Below are positions 22,841 to 30,789 of a stretch of 50,511 nt of DNA, piece by piece. Location of the stretch: IMG/VR virus record IMGVR_UViG_3300010885_012601, positions 1 through 50,511 of that record; one strand, given 5' to 3'. A model generated the notes under the pieces. It was not told the DNA's origin. It saw only the letters and a program-made list of their open reading frames with translations, and did not search any database. Position numbers and translations under genes: made by a program. Each line of letters begins with the position of its first letter. The stretch's first letter is position 1. Source of the stretch: a virus.

Positions 22841-23020
22841 ATGCAATACACACTGATTACAAAATCTGGTAAAGTAATGCAGTTTCACATTAAAGCGGTT
22901 GCTGAGTTGTATCAAACGCTCAATGGTGGTGTTGTAATTACGCCACAAGTGCTGAAAATACAGGAAATTTTACAAAAAGAGGCAGAAAACGGTTGCTCTT
23001 TGAGCCAAACCGCAGTATAA
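22841..23020 (+). CDS. Small hypothetical protein, 59 aa
   Basis: An ORF of 59 codons placed 29 nt after the -10 box of a near-consensus promoter, with an AGGGA ribosome site. The protein begins MQYTLITKSGKVMQF and has a KVLKIQEILQKE-like helical segment (read PQVLKIQEILQKEAENG) in the C-terminal half. The N-terminal two strands and helix could be a small alpha/beta domain. No family recognised. It is the first gene of an early unit with an AAA+ ATPase. Short early phage genes with strong promoters often act on host enzymes; this is only suggestion. Confidence 0.65.
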   Translation: MQYTLITKSGKVMQFHIKAVAELYQTLNGGVVITPQVLKIQEILQKEAENGCSLSQTAV

Positions 23021-23062
23021 TCAATACTGTAGCAAGTTAATTAATCCACGCAAAGGAAAACA

Positions 23063-24115
23063 ATGTCAGCTTACATCACTATCAAACGCGGTACATATCG
23101 CAATTTTAATATCAACAACCAAACATTCCAGCTTGTTGCCGACTACAAAGAAGGCACCAAAGGCGGATATGTTACTGTAATTGGTGACGCATCTCTTGGT
23201 GAATTTGAAGGCCGCGAAGTTCGCGTTAAAGTTTCTTCTATGCGCGATGTTGAACCCGCAAGTGCGGCAGATTGCGTTACTGGTGTTGAAGGTAACTATA
23301 ACACACCAACAAAGAAGGAGCCAAAGGTGGTTGAGTCTGATGAACAAGCAATTGAACGTATTCGTGAGCGATTCGACATTCTAGAAGAAATGACAGAAGG
23401 TTCTGTTGACGGCTCTGTTCGTGCAATGATTGTTGTTGGCCCTCCAGGCGTTGGCAAGAGCTTTGGCGTTGAGAAAGTGCTCAACAAGGCCGCTATGTTT
23501 GACAACATTGCTGGCAAACGTCCGCGTTACGAAGTTGTTAAAGGTGCAATGAGTGCAATTGGTTTGTATTGCAAATTGTATAACTTTAGCAATTCAGGTG
23601 ATGTACTAGTGTTTGACGACTGTGACAGCATTTTGCTTGACGACTTGAGCTTGAATATTTTGAAAGCCGCACTGGACAGTTCTAAGAAGCGTACTATCTC
23701 TTGGAACACTGACAGCCGTATGCTTCGTAGCGAAGGTGTGCCAGATAAGTTTGACTTCAAAGGTTCTTGCATCTTCATTACCAATATCAAGTTTGAGCAC
23801 GTCAAGAGTGCTAAGTTGAAAGACCACTTGGGTGCGCTGGAAAGCCGTTGCCACTATTTGGATTTGACACTGGATACCACTCGTGACAAGATGTTGCGTA
23901 TCAAACAAATTATGATGGATGGTATGCTTGACAGCTACGAATTTGAAGAAGGTGCCAAGCAAGAACTGTATGATTATGTTGACACAAACAAAGACAAGTT
24001 GCGCGAGCTGAGTCTGCGTACTGTTATCAAGATTGCAGACTTGAAGAAGATGTCAGGCCCAGGTGAGCGTTGGAAGCGCCTGGCAGAAACTACTGTTATG
24101 AAGCGAGCCGCCTAA
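23063..24115 (+). CDS. AAA+ ATPase with N-terminal beta domain
   Basis: A 350-residue ATPase. Residues 1-80 look like a small beta-rich domain (YITIKRGTYRNFNI, GREVRVKVSSMRD). The AAA+ core has Walker A GPPGVGKS (126-133), Walker B VLVFDDCD (181-188), a sensor-1-like FITNIKFEH region and conserved arginines near ALESRCHYLDL. The C-terminal helical lid follows (YVDTNKDKLRELSLRT). It has a good ribosome site (AAAGGAAAA). It resembles single-ring AAA+ remodelling proteins rather than clamp loaders or helicases. Target unknown; location with recombination and RNA repair genes suggests a DNA- or RNA-linked role. Confidence 0.85.
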   Translation: MSAYITIKRGTYRNFNINNQTFQLVADYKEGTKGGYVTVIGDASLGEFEGREVRVKVSSMRDVEPASAADCVTGVEGNYNTPTKKEPKVVESDEQAIERIRERFDILEEMTEGSVDGSVRAMIVVGPPGVGKSFGVEKVLNKAAMFDNIAGKRPRYEVVKGAMSAIGLYCKLYNFSNSGDVLVFDDCDSILLDDLSLNILKAALDSSKKRTISWNTDSRMLRSEGVPDKFDFKGSCIFITNIKFEHVKSAKLKDHLGALESRCHYLDLTLDTTRDKMLRIKQIMMDGMLDSYEFEEGAKQELYDYVDTNKDKLRELSLRTVIKIADLKKMSGPGERWKRLAETTVMKRAA

Positions 24116-24166
24116 GTTACCAACTACGGGCAGTGTCAATAAGACCCGTTTGTTAAGGAGTTATAA

Positions 24167-25201
24167 ATGCGTAAGATGGCAACCATTAGAAAGATTGATG
24201 CACTGCGACCCATTGAAGGTGCAGATACAATTGAGTGCGCTATTGTAGGTGGATGGACAGTGGTGGCCAAGAAGGGCGAATACACCGCAGGCGATCTGGC
24301 AGTGTATTGCGAAATTGACAGCTTCATACCTACTGCTATTGCACCGTTCTTGACCAAGGCTGGACAATACCCTAAGACTTTTGAGGGTGTTGAAGGCGAA
24401 CGTCTTCGCACTATGAAGTTGCGCGGCCAACTATCACAGGGACTGCTGTTACCGCTGTCTGTTTTGACCATGGTAGACTCGTTGTTATTTGAAGGACTTG
24501 ATGTATCAATTCCACTTGGTATTATCAAGTATGAAGCACCCGTCCCGGCACAATTGGCTGGCGAAGTGCGAGGTATGTTTCCTTCATTCATGCCAAAGAC
24601 TGACCAAGAGCGTATTCAGAATCTAAGTGCAGAATTTGCTCAATGGCAAACCAACAAGCTAACTTGGGAAGTTACCGAAAAGCTTGATGGTTCGTCAATG
24701 ACGGTTTATGTTAATGGCGATGACCATGGAGTATGTAGCCGCAATCTAAATCTAAAAGATACAGAAGGTAATTCACTTTGGAAGGTGGCTCATCGAGATC
24801 AAATTATTTCTGCTATCTTTGAAAGCGGTCGTAATCTTGCAGTACAAGGGGAGATCGTAGGAGAAGGTATCCAAGGTAATGCATACAAGATTAAAGGTCA
24901 AAGTTTTTATGTTTTTGACATTTATGACATTGATGCAGGCCGCTACCTTAATCCAGTTGAGCGCAAGGAGTTTTGTGACCTGTATGGCATAATGCATGTA
25001 CCAGTTCTTGCATACAAGGCAGAATTATATGACACCTTGGGTATTGCTACAATTGAACAAGTCTTAAAGTTTGCTGAAGCAAAATCAGTAATGGGAGACA
25101 TTACTGGTCCAGAACGTGAAGGTCTTGTGTTCAAGTGTCACGAACGTGAAGTATCGTTTAAGGCCATTAGCAATAAGTTTTTGCTAAAGACCAAGGACTA
25201 A
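24167..25201 (+). CDS. RNA ligase, DRB0094/Rnl5-type
   Basis: A 344-residue ATP-dependent RNA ligase of the Deinococcus DRB0094 type. An N-terminal OB-like domain comes first (MATIRKIDALRPIEGADTIE, then KKGEYTAGDLAVYCEIDSF), which is the mark of this family. The nucleotidyltransferase domain has motif I EKLDGSS (K172 takes AMP), VQGEIVGEGIQGN, SFYVFDIYDID, motif IV EGLVFKC and motif V SFKAISNKFLLK. The family seals 3'-OH/5'-PO4 nicks, preferring RNA at the 3' side. The ribosome site AAGGAG is strong. A second, unrelated RNA ligase of Rnl1 type is encoded at 49385. Confidence 0.92.
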   Translation: MRKMATIRKIDALRPIEGADTIECAIVGGWTVVAKKGEYTAGDLAVYCEIDSFIPTAIAPFLTKAGQYPKTFEGVEGERLRTMKLRGQLSQGLLLPLSVLTMVDSLLFEGLDVSIPLGIIKYEAPVPAQLAGEVRGMFPSFMPKTDQERIQNLSAEFAQWQTNKLTWEVTEKLDGSSMTVYVNGDDHGVCSRNLNLKDTEGNSLWKVAHRDQIISAIFESGRNLAVQGEIVGEGIQGNAYKIKGQSFYVFDIYDIDAGRYLNPVERKEFCDLYGIMHVPVLAYKAELYDTLGIATIEQVLKFAEAKSVMGDITGPEREGLVFKCHEREVSFKAISNKFLLKTKD

Positions 25202-25209
25202 AACTTTAA

Positions 25210-25282
25210 CATCGACAGCTGACTATTTGCGTGGAATGAAGTCGATGGGAAAAGCTCTTGTATAATGCAAGAGCTTTTTTTT
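25210..25282 (+). terminator. Tandem stem-loops ending in a strong terminator
   Basis: First, CATCGAC (25210-25216) pairs with GTCGATG (25241-25247) across 24 nt. Then a 10-bp stem (AAAGCTCTTG with CAAGAGCTTT, 25251-25277) closes a TATAATG loop and ends in eight Ts. The second stem is a clear terminator for the RNA ligase unit; the first could be part of a 3'-end or small RNA. Confidence 0.85.
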
Positions 25283-25283
25283 G

Positions 25284-25290
25284 ATAAGTA
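25284..25290 (+). promoter_or_regulatory. Late-like box ATAAGTA, 5 nt before the radical SAM ATG
   Basis: ATAAGTA directly follows the terminator T-run and is 5 nt from the ATG at 25296. No ribosome site is visible, so a leaderless late mRNA is likely. Confidence 0.5.
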
Positions 25291-25295
25291 TCAGT

Positions 25296-26432
25296 ATGAA
25301 AATTGTACCAAATTCAACAATTTGTGCCCATCCGTGGAACGAAGCCGCTGTCAAAGTCAACGGAGATGTAGTACCATGCTGTAAATATCTCAGCATAGAA
25401 GGAAGTACACTTTGGACCACTGATGTAAGGAACACACAACATTGGCATCAACTTAGGGAAAACATGCTGGCCGGAATTGAAACACCAAATTGTGTTTCGT
25501 GTTATAACCATGACAAGAATGGCCGACAAAGTATGCGTAGCACTTCATTGAAAAACTTTATTCCTATTGAAAATAAAGTTGAACCACTGACAAGATTAGA
25601 AGTTACATTCAGCAACCTTTGTAACCTTGCTTGCGTTAGCTGTAGTTATAAGTTATCCACTACATGGTATACAGAGGATGTAAAGGCCGGAAGAATTAAA
25701 AAAATTGGCATAATTGAACACAACTATGATTACAGTAAACTTGACCTGTCTGCTCTTACATTTTTAAAAGTAATTGGCGGCGAACCTTTTATGGAACAGC
25801 GTAGGATTGTTAATCTGATCAATGGCATTGATTATGAAAACAAACTATCGTTTATGGTAAACACAAATGGTACAATTATACCGTCTCCGGAAATGCGTAA
25901 CATAATAGAAAAGTGCAAGCAATCTACTATATTTGTTAGCCTTGACGGATTAGGTACTGTAAATGATTGGTATAGATGGCCAAGCAAATTTAATGAAGTC
26001 ATCGAGAATATGAAAGTATTTGATCAATGGTGGGGCAACAATCCTTCTATATTATTAAAGATGCATTGTGTTGTCAACATATTCAATGTGTTTGATTTAG
26101 AAGAAATTGTAAAATTTATGGCTACCAATTTTCCAAATTGGTATGTGGATTTCGAATGGATATACTCTCCACAATGGCAAGCTCTTGGATCATTGCATAG
26201 AACAGCCAAACAACATCTAATAGAAAAATTTAACGCAATTGAATTCAACGACGACAAGATGGTTCCTTCAAATCCTTTTAAATATTCGTTGACCTTCTTG
26301 GAAAGTGGTACTAGCATAATACCATGGTCTGAGATTAAACAAAAAATAACTGCGCTGGAAAGTGAACGCAAATTAAATTTCTTAGAAATGGTTCCAAACT
26401 TTAAACCATTCTGGGACCTGCCAGACGAATAA
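25296..26432 (+). CDS. Radical SAM protein with N-terminal twitch/auxiliary-cluster segment
   Basis: A 378-residue radical SAM enzyme. The core motif is CNLACVSC (C109, C113, C116), the CX3CX2C that holds the 4Fe-4S cluster cleaving S-adenosylmethionine; GGEPFM is the SAM-binding GGE motif, and later strands (SLDG) fit the TIM-barrel. Ahead of the core, C10, C28, C29, C66 and C69 (PCCKY and CVSCY) form a twitch-like auxiliary cluster site, which in this family precedes the barrel. Such genes occur in other marine T4-like phages with unknown substrate; peptide or nucleic-acid modification are options. The start is ATG 25296; an in-frame TTG at 25281 lies in the terminator. Confidence 0.88.
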   Translation: MKIVPNSTICAHPWNEAAVKVNGDVVPCCKYLSIEGSTLWTTDVRNTQHWHQLRENMLAGIETPNCVSCYNHDKNGRQSMRSTSLKNFIPIENKVEPLTRLEVTFSNLCNLACVSCSYKLSTTWYTEDVKAGRIKKIGIIEHNYDYSKLDLSALTFLKVIGGEPFMEQRRIVNLINGIDYENKLSFMVNTNGTIIPSPEMRNIIEKCKQSTIFVSLDGLGTVNDWYRWPSKFNEVIENMKVFDQWWGNNPSILLKMHCVVNIFNVFDLEEIVKFMATNFPNWYVDFEWIYSPQWQALGSLHRTAKQHLIEKFNAIEFNDDKMVPSNPFKYSLTFLESGTSIIPWSEIKQKITALESERKLNFLEMVPNFKPFWDLPDE

Positions 26433-26531
26433 AGTTTATATTCTGGCAAAATTGCTTTTAAAAACTGAGCATTTTATGATAAGTAGCTAGTCTACATAAA
26501 AACAAATGTAACCTGATTGGCAAATTAGTAT

Positions 26532-26560
26532 TAGACAAAGCCGATTGTTTATGCTATTAT
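26532..26560 (+). promoter_or_regulatory. Sigma70-like promoter for uvsW
   Basis: TAGACA (26532-26537), 17-nt spacer, TATTAT (26555-26560), then 6 nt to the ATG at 26567. No ribosome site. The rest of the 134-nt gap before it is A/T-rich with nothing recognisable. Confidence 0.55.
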
Positions 26561-26566
26561 ATAAAA

Positions 26567-28024
26567 ATGCCAGGAATAACTAAATTAGAAATACGCGACG
26601 AAGTCAACGTAAAGTTTCATGACCTTGATCCAAGTACAAGGCGACGTTGCGAAGCAAAACTCAAATACCAGTTACCATATGCATTTCATGTACCTGCTTA
26701 TCGCTTGGGTCGATGGGATGGCAAAGTTGGTTTCTTTACCACAGCCGGATCAACATATCTTAACTTGTTAGACCGAGTGCTACCTATCCTAGAAGAAGAA
26801 GGATGGCAAATTGAAATTGAAGACAAACGCCAAGAGCATAATCTTAGTTTTGATGAAGTTACCGAAAACGCATTTAGTCATATAAATTGGCCTGTTGGTC
26901 ATCCGGCAGCCGGACAGCCAGTTGTAATTCGTGACTACCAGGTAGAAATTATTAATAGATTTTTATCTAATGCACAATGCGTACAAGAAATTGCAACAGG
27001 TGCCGGCAAGACACTAATGACTGCGGCAATGAGTTTGTGTTGTGAAAAGTATGGCCGCACATTGGTCATTGTACCAAATAAAGATCTGGTAAGACAAACT
27101 CATGCAGATTATGTTAACTTAGGACTAGATGTTGGTGTATATTTTGGCGATGAAAAAGATCTAGGACATACACATACTATTGCTACATGGCAAAGTATTA
27201 ATACCTTACTTAAACGTTTTAAGGAAGGATTGTCAGCTGTAGGTCCAGACGTATTAACAGACGATCTGATTGCAGTTATTGTTGACGAGGTGCATATGGC
27301 CAAAGCAGATGTATTACGACAAATGCTAACTGGTATGTTTGCCAATGTACCAATACGATGGGGATTGACAGGTACTATTCCAAAAGAAGAACACGAGTAC
27401 ATCAGTCTCTTGGCAAGTTTAGGTCCTGTGATGCACAGACTGGCTGCTAGCGAACTTCAGGACATTGGGGTACTTGCTAATTGTCACGTGAAGGTGCTAC
27501 AATATGATGACCAAGTAGACTTTAAGAATTATCAAGAAGAACTTAGTTATCTTACTACTAACGAAAAAAGAATTAATAAACTTGCTCAAAAGATACTAGA
27601 AATTTCCGAATCTGGAAATACACTGGTGCTGGTTGACCGAGTAAAGTGCGGCCAAATGTTATCGGAACAAATAGCGGATAGTGTGTTTGTATCTGGTACA
27701 ATGAAATCCAAGGATAGGAAAGAAGAGTATGACGAAGTTTCAACTAGTGACAAGAAAGTTATTATCGCAACATATGGCGTCGCGGCTGTCGGTATTAATA
27801 TTCCTCGCATCTTTAACATGGTTCTTGTTGAGCCTGGTAAGTCGTTTGTTCGAGTTATTCAATCAATAGGACGAGGCATTAGAAAAGCTGAAGATAAAGA
27901 TTTTGTACAAATTTGGGATATAACCAGTACAGCAAAATTTGCCAAGCGACATTTAGCTAAACGAAAGAAATTTTACGATGATGCAAGCTATCCGCATAAA
28001 ACAGAAAAGGTAATTTATAAATGA
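26567..28024 (+). CDS. uvsW: Superfamily 2 helicase UvsW
   Basis: A 485-residue SF2 helicase like T4 UvsW (502). The N-terminal ~100 residues match the small UvsW DNA-binding domain, with RWDGKVGFF. RDYQ is the Q-like motif, EIATGAGKT (143-149) motif I, IVDEVH motif II, GLTGT motif III, and QSIGRGIRK motif VI with its arginines. UvsW unwinds branched DNA and R-loops and switches T4 from origin to recombination-dependent replication. It overlaps the next gene by ATGA. The leaderless sigma70-like promoter contrasts with T4, where uvsW is a late gene. Confidence 0.92.
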   Translation: MPGITKLEIRDEVNVKFHDLDPSTRRRCEAKLKYQLPYAFHVPAYRLGRWDGKVGFFTTAGSTYLNLLDRVLPILEEEGWQIEIEDKRQEHNLSFDEVTENAFSHINWPVGHPAAGQPVVIRDYQVEIINRFLSNAQCVQEIATGAGKTLMTAAMSLCCEKYGRTLVIVPNKDLVRQTHADYVNLGLDVGVYFGDEKDLGHTHTIATWQSINTLLKRFKEGLSAVGPDVLTDDLIAVIVDEVHMAKADVLRQMLTGMFANVPIRWGLTGTIPKEEHEYISLLASLGPVMHRLAASELQDIGVLANCHVKVLQYDDQVDFKNYQEELSYLTTNEKRINKLAQKILEISESGNTLVLVDRVKCGQMLSEQIADSVFVSGTMKSKDRKEEYDEVSTSDKKVIIATYGVAAVGINIPRIFNMVLVEPGKSFVRVIQSIGRGIRKAEDKDFVQIWDITSTAKFAKRHLAKRKKFYDDASYPHKTEKVIYK

Positions 28025-28527
28025 ACATATTAACAGTAGACAATGTCACCTATGACTTAGATAGGTTACCTGATGAAATTGGTGAGGATCTAAGATACGG
28101 AGTACTTGACTACAGTAATCCAGCTGATGTAGATTACATTTTTGTACCATTGGTATTTTTAGAAAGTTTTAGTTGTCCAGCCGCGGTACTGCGTATTGGT
28201 AATCGAGAACTTAAAGTACCACTGGACTGGTCGTTAATTATTGGAGAACCAGATCATGGAGACCCTGAGGTAATTAACGTTATGAGTATCAACGATAGAG
28301 GATTTAGTGCATTTGTTTTTAATCCTATTAATGGTTACAAGCCAGAGTGGCATAAAGTTGAAGTAGTAAACATTTATCAAGAAGTCAAATGGTATGTTCC
28401 TAAGTTAAAATTTGGACATGTATTAACTGTTCCATTAACAGCAGGTATGGACCCACCATGTGCATTTTTTCTTAAAGAGACAAATAAGATTCCTGAAGTA
28501 CTTGACCTAAACAAAATTTGGTTTTAA
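28021..28527 (+). CDS. Hypothetical protein, 168 aa, coupled to uvsW
   Basis: Starts inside the uvsW stop (ATGA). It is beta-rich and acidic, with hydrophobic strands (VDYIFVPLVFLESF, AAVLRIGNRELKVPLDWSLIIGEP and FGHVLTVPLTAG). No transmembrane helix; no metal motif. I recall similar proteins next to clamp-loader genes in marine T4-like phages but not their function. It could be a small beta-domain that binds a replisome partner. Confidence 0.65.
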   Translation: MNILTVDNVTYDLDRLPDEIGEDLRYGVLDYSNPADVDYIFVPLVFLESFSCPAAVLRIGNRELKVPLDWSLIIGEPDHGDPEVINVMSINDRGFSAFVFNPINGYKPEWHKVEVVNIYQEVKWYVPKLKFGHVLTVPLTAGMDPPCAFFLKETNKIPEVLDLNKIWF

Positions 28528-28535
28528 AATACTAC

Positions 28536-29027
28536 ATGGTCACTAAAAAGAAAACACCAGCATCTGCAACATACAAGCTACCCATTGAACAGGTGATGGC
28601 AGCCATAGATCTACGCAAGGGCGACTATTATAGCAATCTCAGCAACGAAGATGAAAAGTCATTAAGCACTTACATGTCGCAGAGATGGGCCAGTCAAGTA
28701 CAAGGTAGTAGAGATATACAAGAACATTATTTGGTTACAATTAACGAATTATCAAATATTGATTATATTGCAACAACAAGTAAACACGAAGAGATGCGCT
28801 GGCGTGTAATGGCGTTAGTAGGCCTGGGACAAAAATTAAGACATGAGTTCATACCACCCAAGGGTGCAAAAAAGGACAAGCTGGCATCGTGGTTAATAGA
28901 ACAATTTCCACAACTCAACGATGACGAGATTGAACTATTTCGAGAAGTCAATGGCATGGATGTGTTAGAAGAAATTGCTCAGGCTAAAAACATGGGTGAT
29001 AAACAAGTTAAGGATTTATTTAAATAG
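28536..29027 (+). CDS. Clamp loader small subunit, gp62-like (tentative)
   Basis: A 163-residue helical protein with a pattern like gp62 of T4-like marine phages: an N-terminal PIEQVMAAIDLRKGDYYSNLS, here AIDLRKGDYYSNLS, then SLSTYMSQRWASQVQG, EHYLVTINELSN, HEEMRWRVMALVGLG, and a C-terminal SWLIEQFPQLNDDEIELFRE. gp62 is the single subunit that completes the gp44/gp62 loader for the gp45 clamp. T4 gp62 is 187 residues. gp44 and gp45 are not in the window, so context only half supports this. Start ATG 28536 follows the previous stop; an in-frame TTG at 28518 overlaps it. Confidence 0.5.
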   Translation: MVTKKKTPASATYKLPIEQVMAAIDLRKGDYYSNLSNEDEKSLSTYMSQRWASQVQGSRDIQEHYLVTINELSNIDYIATTSKHEEMRWRVMALVGLGQKLRHEFIPPKGAKKDKLASWLIEQFPQLNDDEIELFREVNGMDVLEEIAQAKNMGDKQVKDLFK

Positions 29028-29028
29028 T

Positions 29029-29718
29029 ATGTTGGATTATCAATGTCGATTCTGCAACAAGAGTTTTACAAGAGAACGTACATTGAGTAGTCATATGTGT
29101 GAGCGAAAGCACAGATGGATGGCGAAAGATGATCCACCAAGCCGTATTGCTTTTAGTGTATGGATTGACTTTATGAAATATGTCAGCCCAAACTCAAAAA
29201 AAGAAAAAAGCTTGGATGATTTTATTAAAAGTCCAGACTATATTGGATTTTTAAAATTTGCTAATTATTTGATCGAACTTCGACCAGTTGACAGTGATAA
29301 ATTTGTACACTGGTTGTTTAAAATGGGAGTAAGATTGGGCGATTGGCAAAAACCTGGCACATACCAATTATATGTTCAGGAAGCTGCCAAAAAGGAGACA
29401 GCTGAAAGAGCGTTAGAAAAAACTATACTTACCATGCGAGAGTGGGGTGAGTCAACTGGAGAACCTTGGACTCAATTTTTTAATAAAATTGCACCTGCGT
29501 CAGCAATGAACATGGTAGTAATGGGCAGACTAAGTCCATGGATTATCTATTCAGCAGAGGCAGCGCAAGACTTATTAGATCGAATGGAACCGGGTCAAAT
29601 TGAAACAGTTGCTAAACATGTGGATACAGAATGGTGGATAAAAAAATTAAAAACAGCGTCAGTAGAGGCACAGTGGATAAACACGACAATGAAGCAGGTT
29701 TTAGATTTGCAGAATTAG
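29029..29718 (+). CDS. C2H2 zinc-finger protein, 229 aa
   Basis: Residues 4-27 form a single classical zinc finger: YQCRFCNKSF (C-x2-C) followed by TLSSHMCERKH (H-x5-H type). The remaining 200 residues are helical, with charged and Trp-rich segments (VHWLFKMGVRLGDWQKPGTY, cited as FKMGVRLGDWQ; then LSPWIIYSAEAAQDLLDRM). A lone C2H2 finger at the N-terminus is unusual in phage proteins and suggests nucleic-acid binding. The start at 29029 follows the previous stop by one base. It is located between the gp62-like gene and a DnaE-like gene, so a replication role is possible. Confidence 0.7.
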   Translation: MLDYQCRFCNKSFTRERTLSSHMCERKHRWMAKDDPPSRIAFSVWIDFMKYVSPNSKKEKSLDDFIKSPDYIGFLKFANYLIELRPVDSDKFVHWLFKMGVRLGDWQKPGTYQLYVQEAAKKETAERALEKTILTMREWGESTGEPWTQFFNKIAPASAMNMVVMGRLSPWIIYSAEAAQDLLDRMEPGQIETVAKHVDTEWWIKKLKTASVEAQWINTTMKQVLDLQN

Positions 29719-29831
29719 AAGAACGACTGAAACTGCTTATTACTCGGATGGAGGCTATGACCACAGCTATGGCCGAGATGAAAGCTGAACAAGATAATTT
29801 AGTTGAATTAATTAAAAGAAAGTTGCTTTAA
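29673..29831 (+). CDS. Small coiled-coil protein, 52 aa
   Basis: A short ORF overlapping the zinc-finger gene. The GTG at 29673 has AGAGG 4 nt upstream and gives 52 residues; ATG 29631 would overlap by 88 nt. The protein is one long heptad-rich helix (LEERLKLLITRMEAM, then AEMKAEQDNLVELIKRKLL), so it should form a coiled coil. Its last base is the first of the next ATG, so it is coupled to the DnaE-like gene. Function unknown; an oligomerising accessory for a neighbour is possible. Confidence 0.5.
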   Translation: MDKHDNEAGFRFAELEERLKLLITRMEAMTTAMAEMKAEQDNLVELIKRKLL

Positions 29832-30418
29832 TGAGCCAACCAGACATTGACATTGACTTTGCAAATAGAGAAGAGATTTTAAATCTATTAGACCATGTGC
29901 CTGCTATGCAATTGATGCAAAATGGTACAAAACAAAAACACAAAACTGGTGTGTATTTTCATCCGGTACCAATTAATCCATTCACTGGTTGGTGTGAAGT
30001 GGATTATCAAACAGCTGAAGAGCTTGGATTTTTTAAAGTAGATCTGTTAAACGTTAGCCTATACCAACAAGTAAAAAGCAAAGAACATTTAGATCAACTT
30101 GCAAGCCAGGAGCCATTATGGGACCTGTTACAGCAAGATGAGTTTGTAAATCTGTTATTTCATTTAAACGGACACGGAGATGTACTGAGAAAGACTTGCC
30201 CTACTTCTGTGGAACAATTAGCTGCCGTTCTTGGAATGATACGCCCGGCAAAACGTTATCTGATTGGAAAGCCATGGTCGACTATTATGAAAGAAGTCTG
30301 GATTAAACCAACATCTGATGATTATTTCTTTAAAAAGAGTCACGCCACTGCTTATGCAGTTGCTATTGTTGCACAAATGAATTTGATTTGTGAGCAAATA
30401 AGCTACGGTTATAGTTAA
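29831..30418 (+). CDS. Miniature DnaE/PolC-like protein (C-family DNA polymerase palm-fingers remnant)
   Basis: A 195-residue protein whose order of motifs follows bacterial DNA polymerase III alpha. PDIDIDFANR (residues 4-13) matches the PDFDVDF palm motif with two catalytic Asp; KHKTGVYFHP matches KHAGGVVIAP; VDYQTAEELGFFKVDLLNV matches the FDKSDVEYAGLVKFDFLGL strand that carries the third Asp (D71); PTSVEQLAAVLGMIRP matches PTSFEDLVALNALYRP; and FFKKSHATAYAVAIVAQ matches FNKSHSAAYALVSYQ. The PHP, thumb, clamp-binding and OB regions are missing (E. coli DnaE is 1160 residues). It may be a decoy, a replisome-binding protein or a minimal enzyme. It is an intact ORF, coupled to its neighbour by TAATG. 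Confidence 0.75.
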   Translation: MSQPDIDIDFANREEILNLLDHVPAMQLMQNGTKQKHKTGVYFHPVPINPFTGWCEVDYQTAEELGFFKVDLLNVSLYQQVKSKEHLDQLASQEPLWDLLQQDEFVNLLFHLNGHGDVLRKTCPTSVEQLAAVLGMIRPAKRYLIGKPWSTIMKEVWIKPTSDDYFFKKSHATAYAVAIVAQMNLICEQISYGYS

Positions 30419-30789
30419 TCCATTCTACGTACAAGGCTAATTTGCCGCCGCTTTGTACGCTTGGTAATAACATTTGTAAGACTAGTTTGATGGCCGTACA
30501 GTACTTCAAAGTCTTTAGTTGAATATGTCTTCAATGCGTATGAAAATCTTCGCATTGGTTCCTTTAGTACAATATTAATAGGAATTATTCGGTTTGACCC
30601 CCACCACCATTCTGCACCTACACTTAAAAATTCTGTTTTATCTAAGTCGTCCCGTAAAAGATTGTAAATATACATAGTAACAACAACAGCATCGCTGTTT
30701 TGAATAATGCCTACAAGTTCTTGGTCGCCATAACGAACCAAACTCATAAATGGGAATCTTTCTAAGAACTCTCTAATTTTATTGTCCAT
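30415..30789 (-). CDS. Conserved-type hypothetical protein, 124 aa
   Basis: A minus-strand gene converging with the DnaE-like gene (4-nt stop overlap). The protein begins MDNKIREFLERFPFMSLVRYG and has VVTMYIYNLL, WWWGSNRIIPINIVLKEP and a basic end (TKRTKRRQISLVRR). I recall very similar proteins in cyanophages and other marine T4-like phages, always without function. The compact alpha/beta pattern with a basic tail could bind RNA or DNA. It is the only leftward gene in this part and no promoter is clear. Confidence 0.7.
   Translation of the reverse strand: MDNKIREFLERFPFMSLVRYGDQELVGIIQNSDAVVVTMYIYNLLRDDLDKTEFLSVGAEWWWGSNRIIPINIVLKEPMRRFSYALKTYSTKDFEVLYGHQTSLTNVITKRTKRRQISLVRRMD

Noticed and set aside
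24125-24155. ACGGG/CCCGT inverted repeat after the AAA+ gene as a terminator
   Set aside because: Only 5 bp with a long loop and a poor T-run; the RNA ligase gene is probably co-transcribed.
25261-25266. TATAAT in the terminator loop before the radical SAM gene as a sigma70 -10 box
   Set aside because: No -35-like hexamer at 16-18 nt and no extended -10 TGn; the sequence is better explained as a terminator loop.
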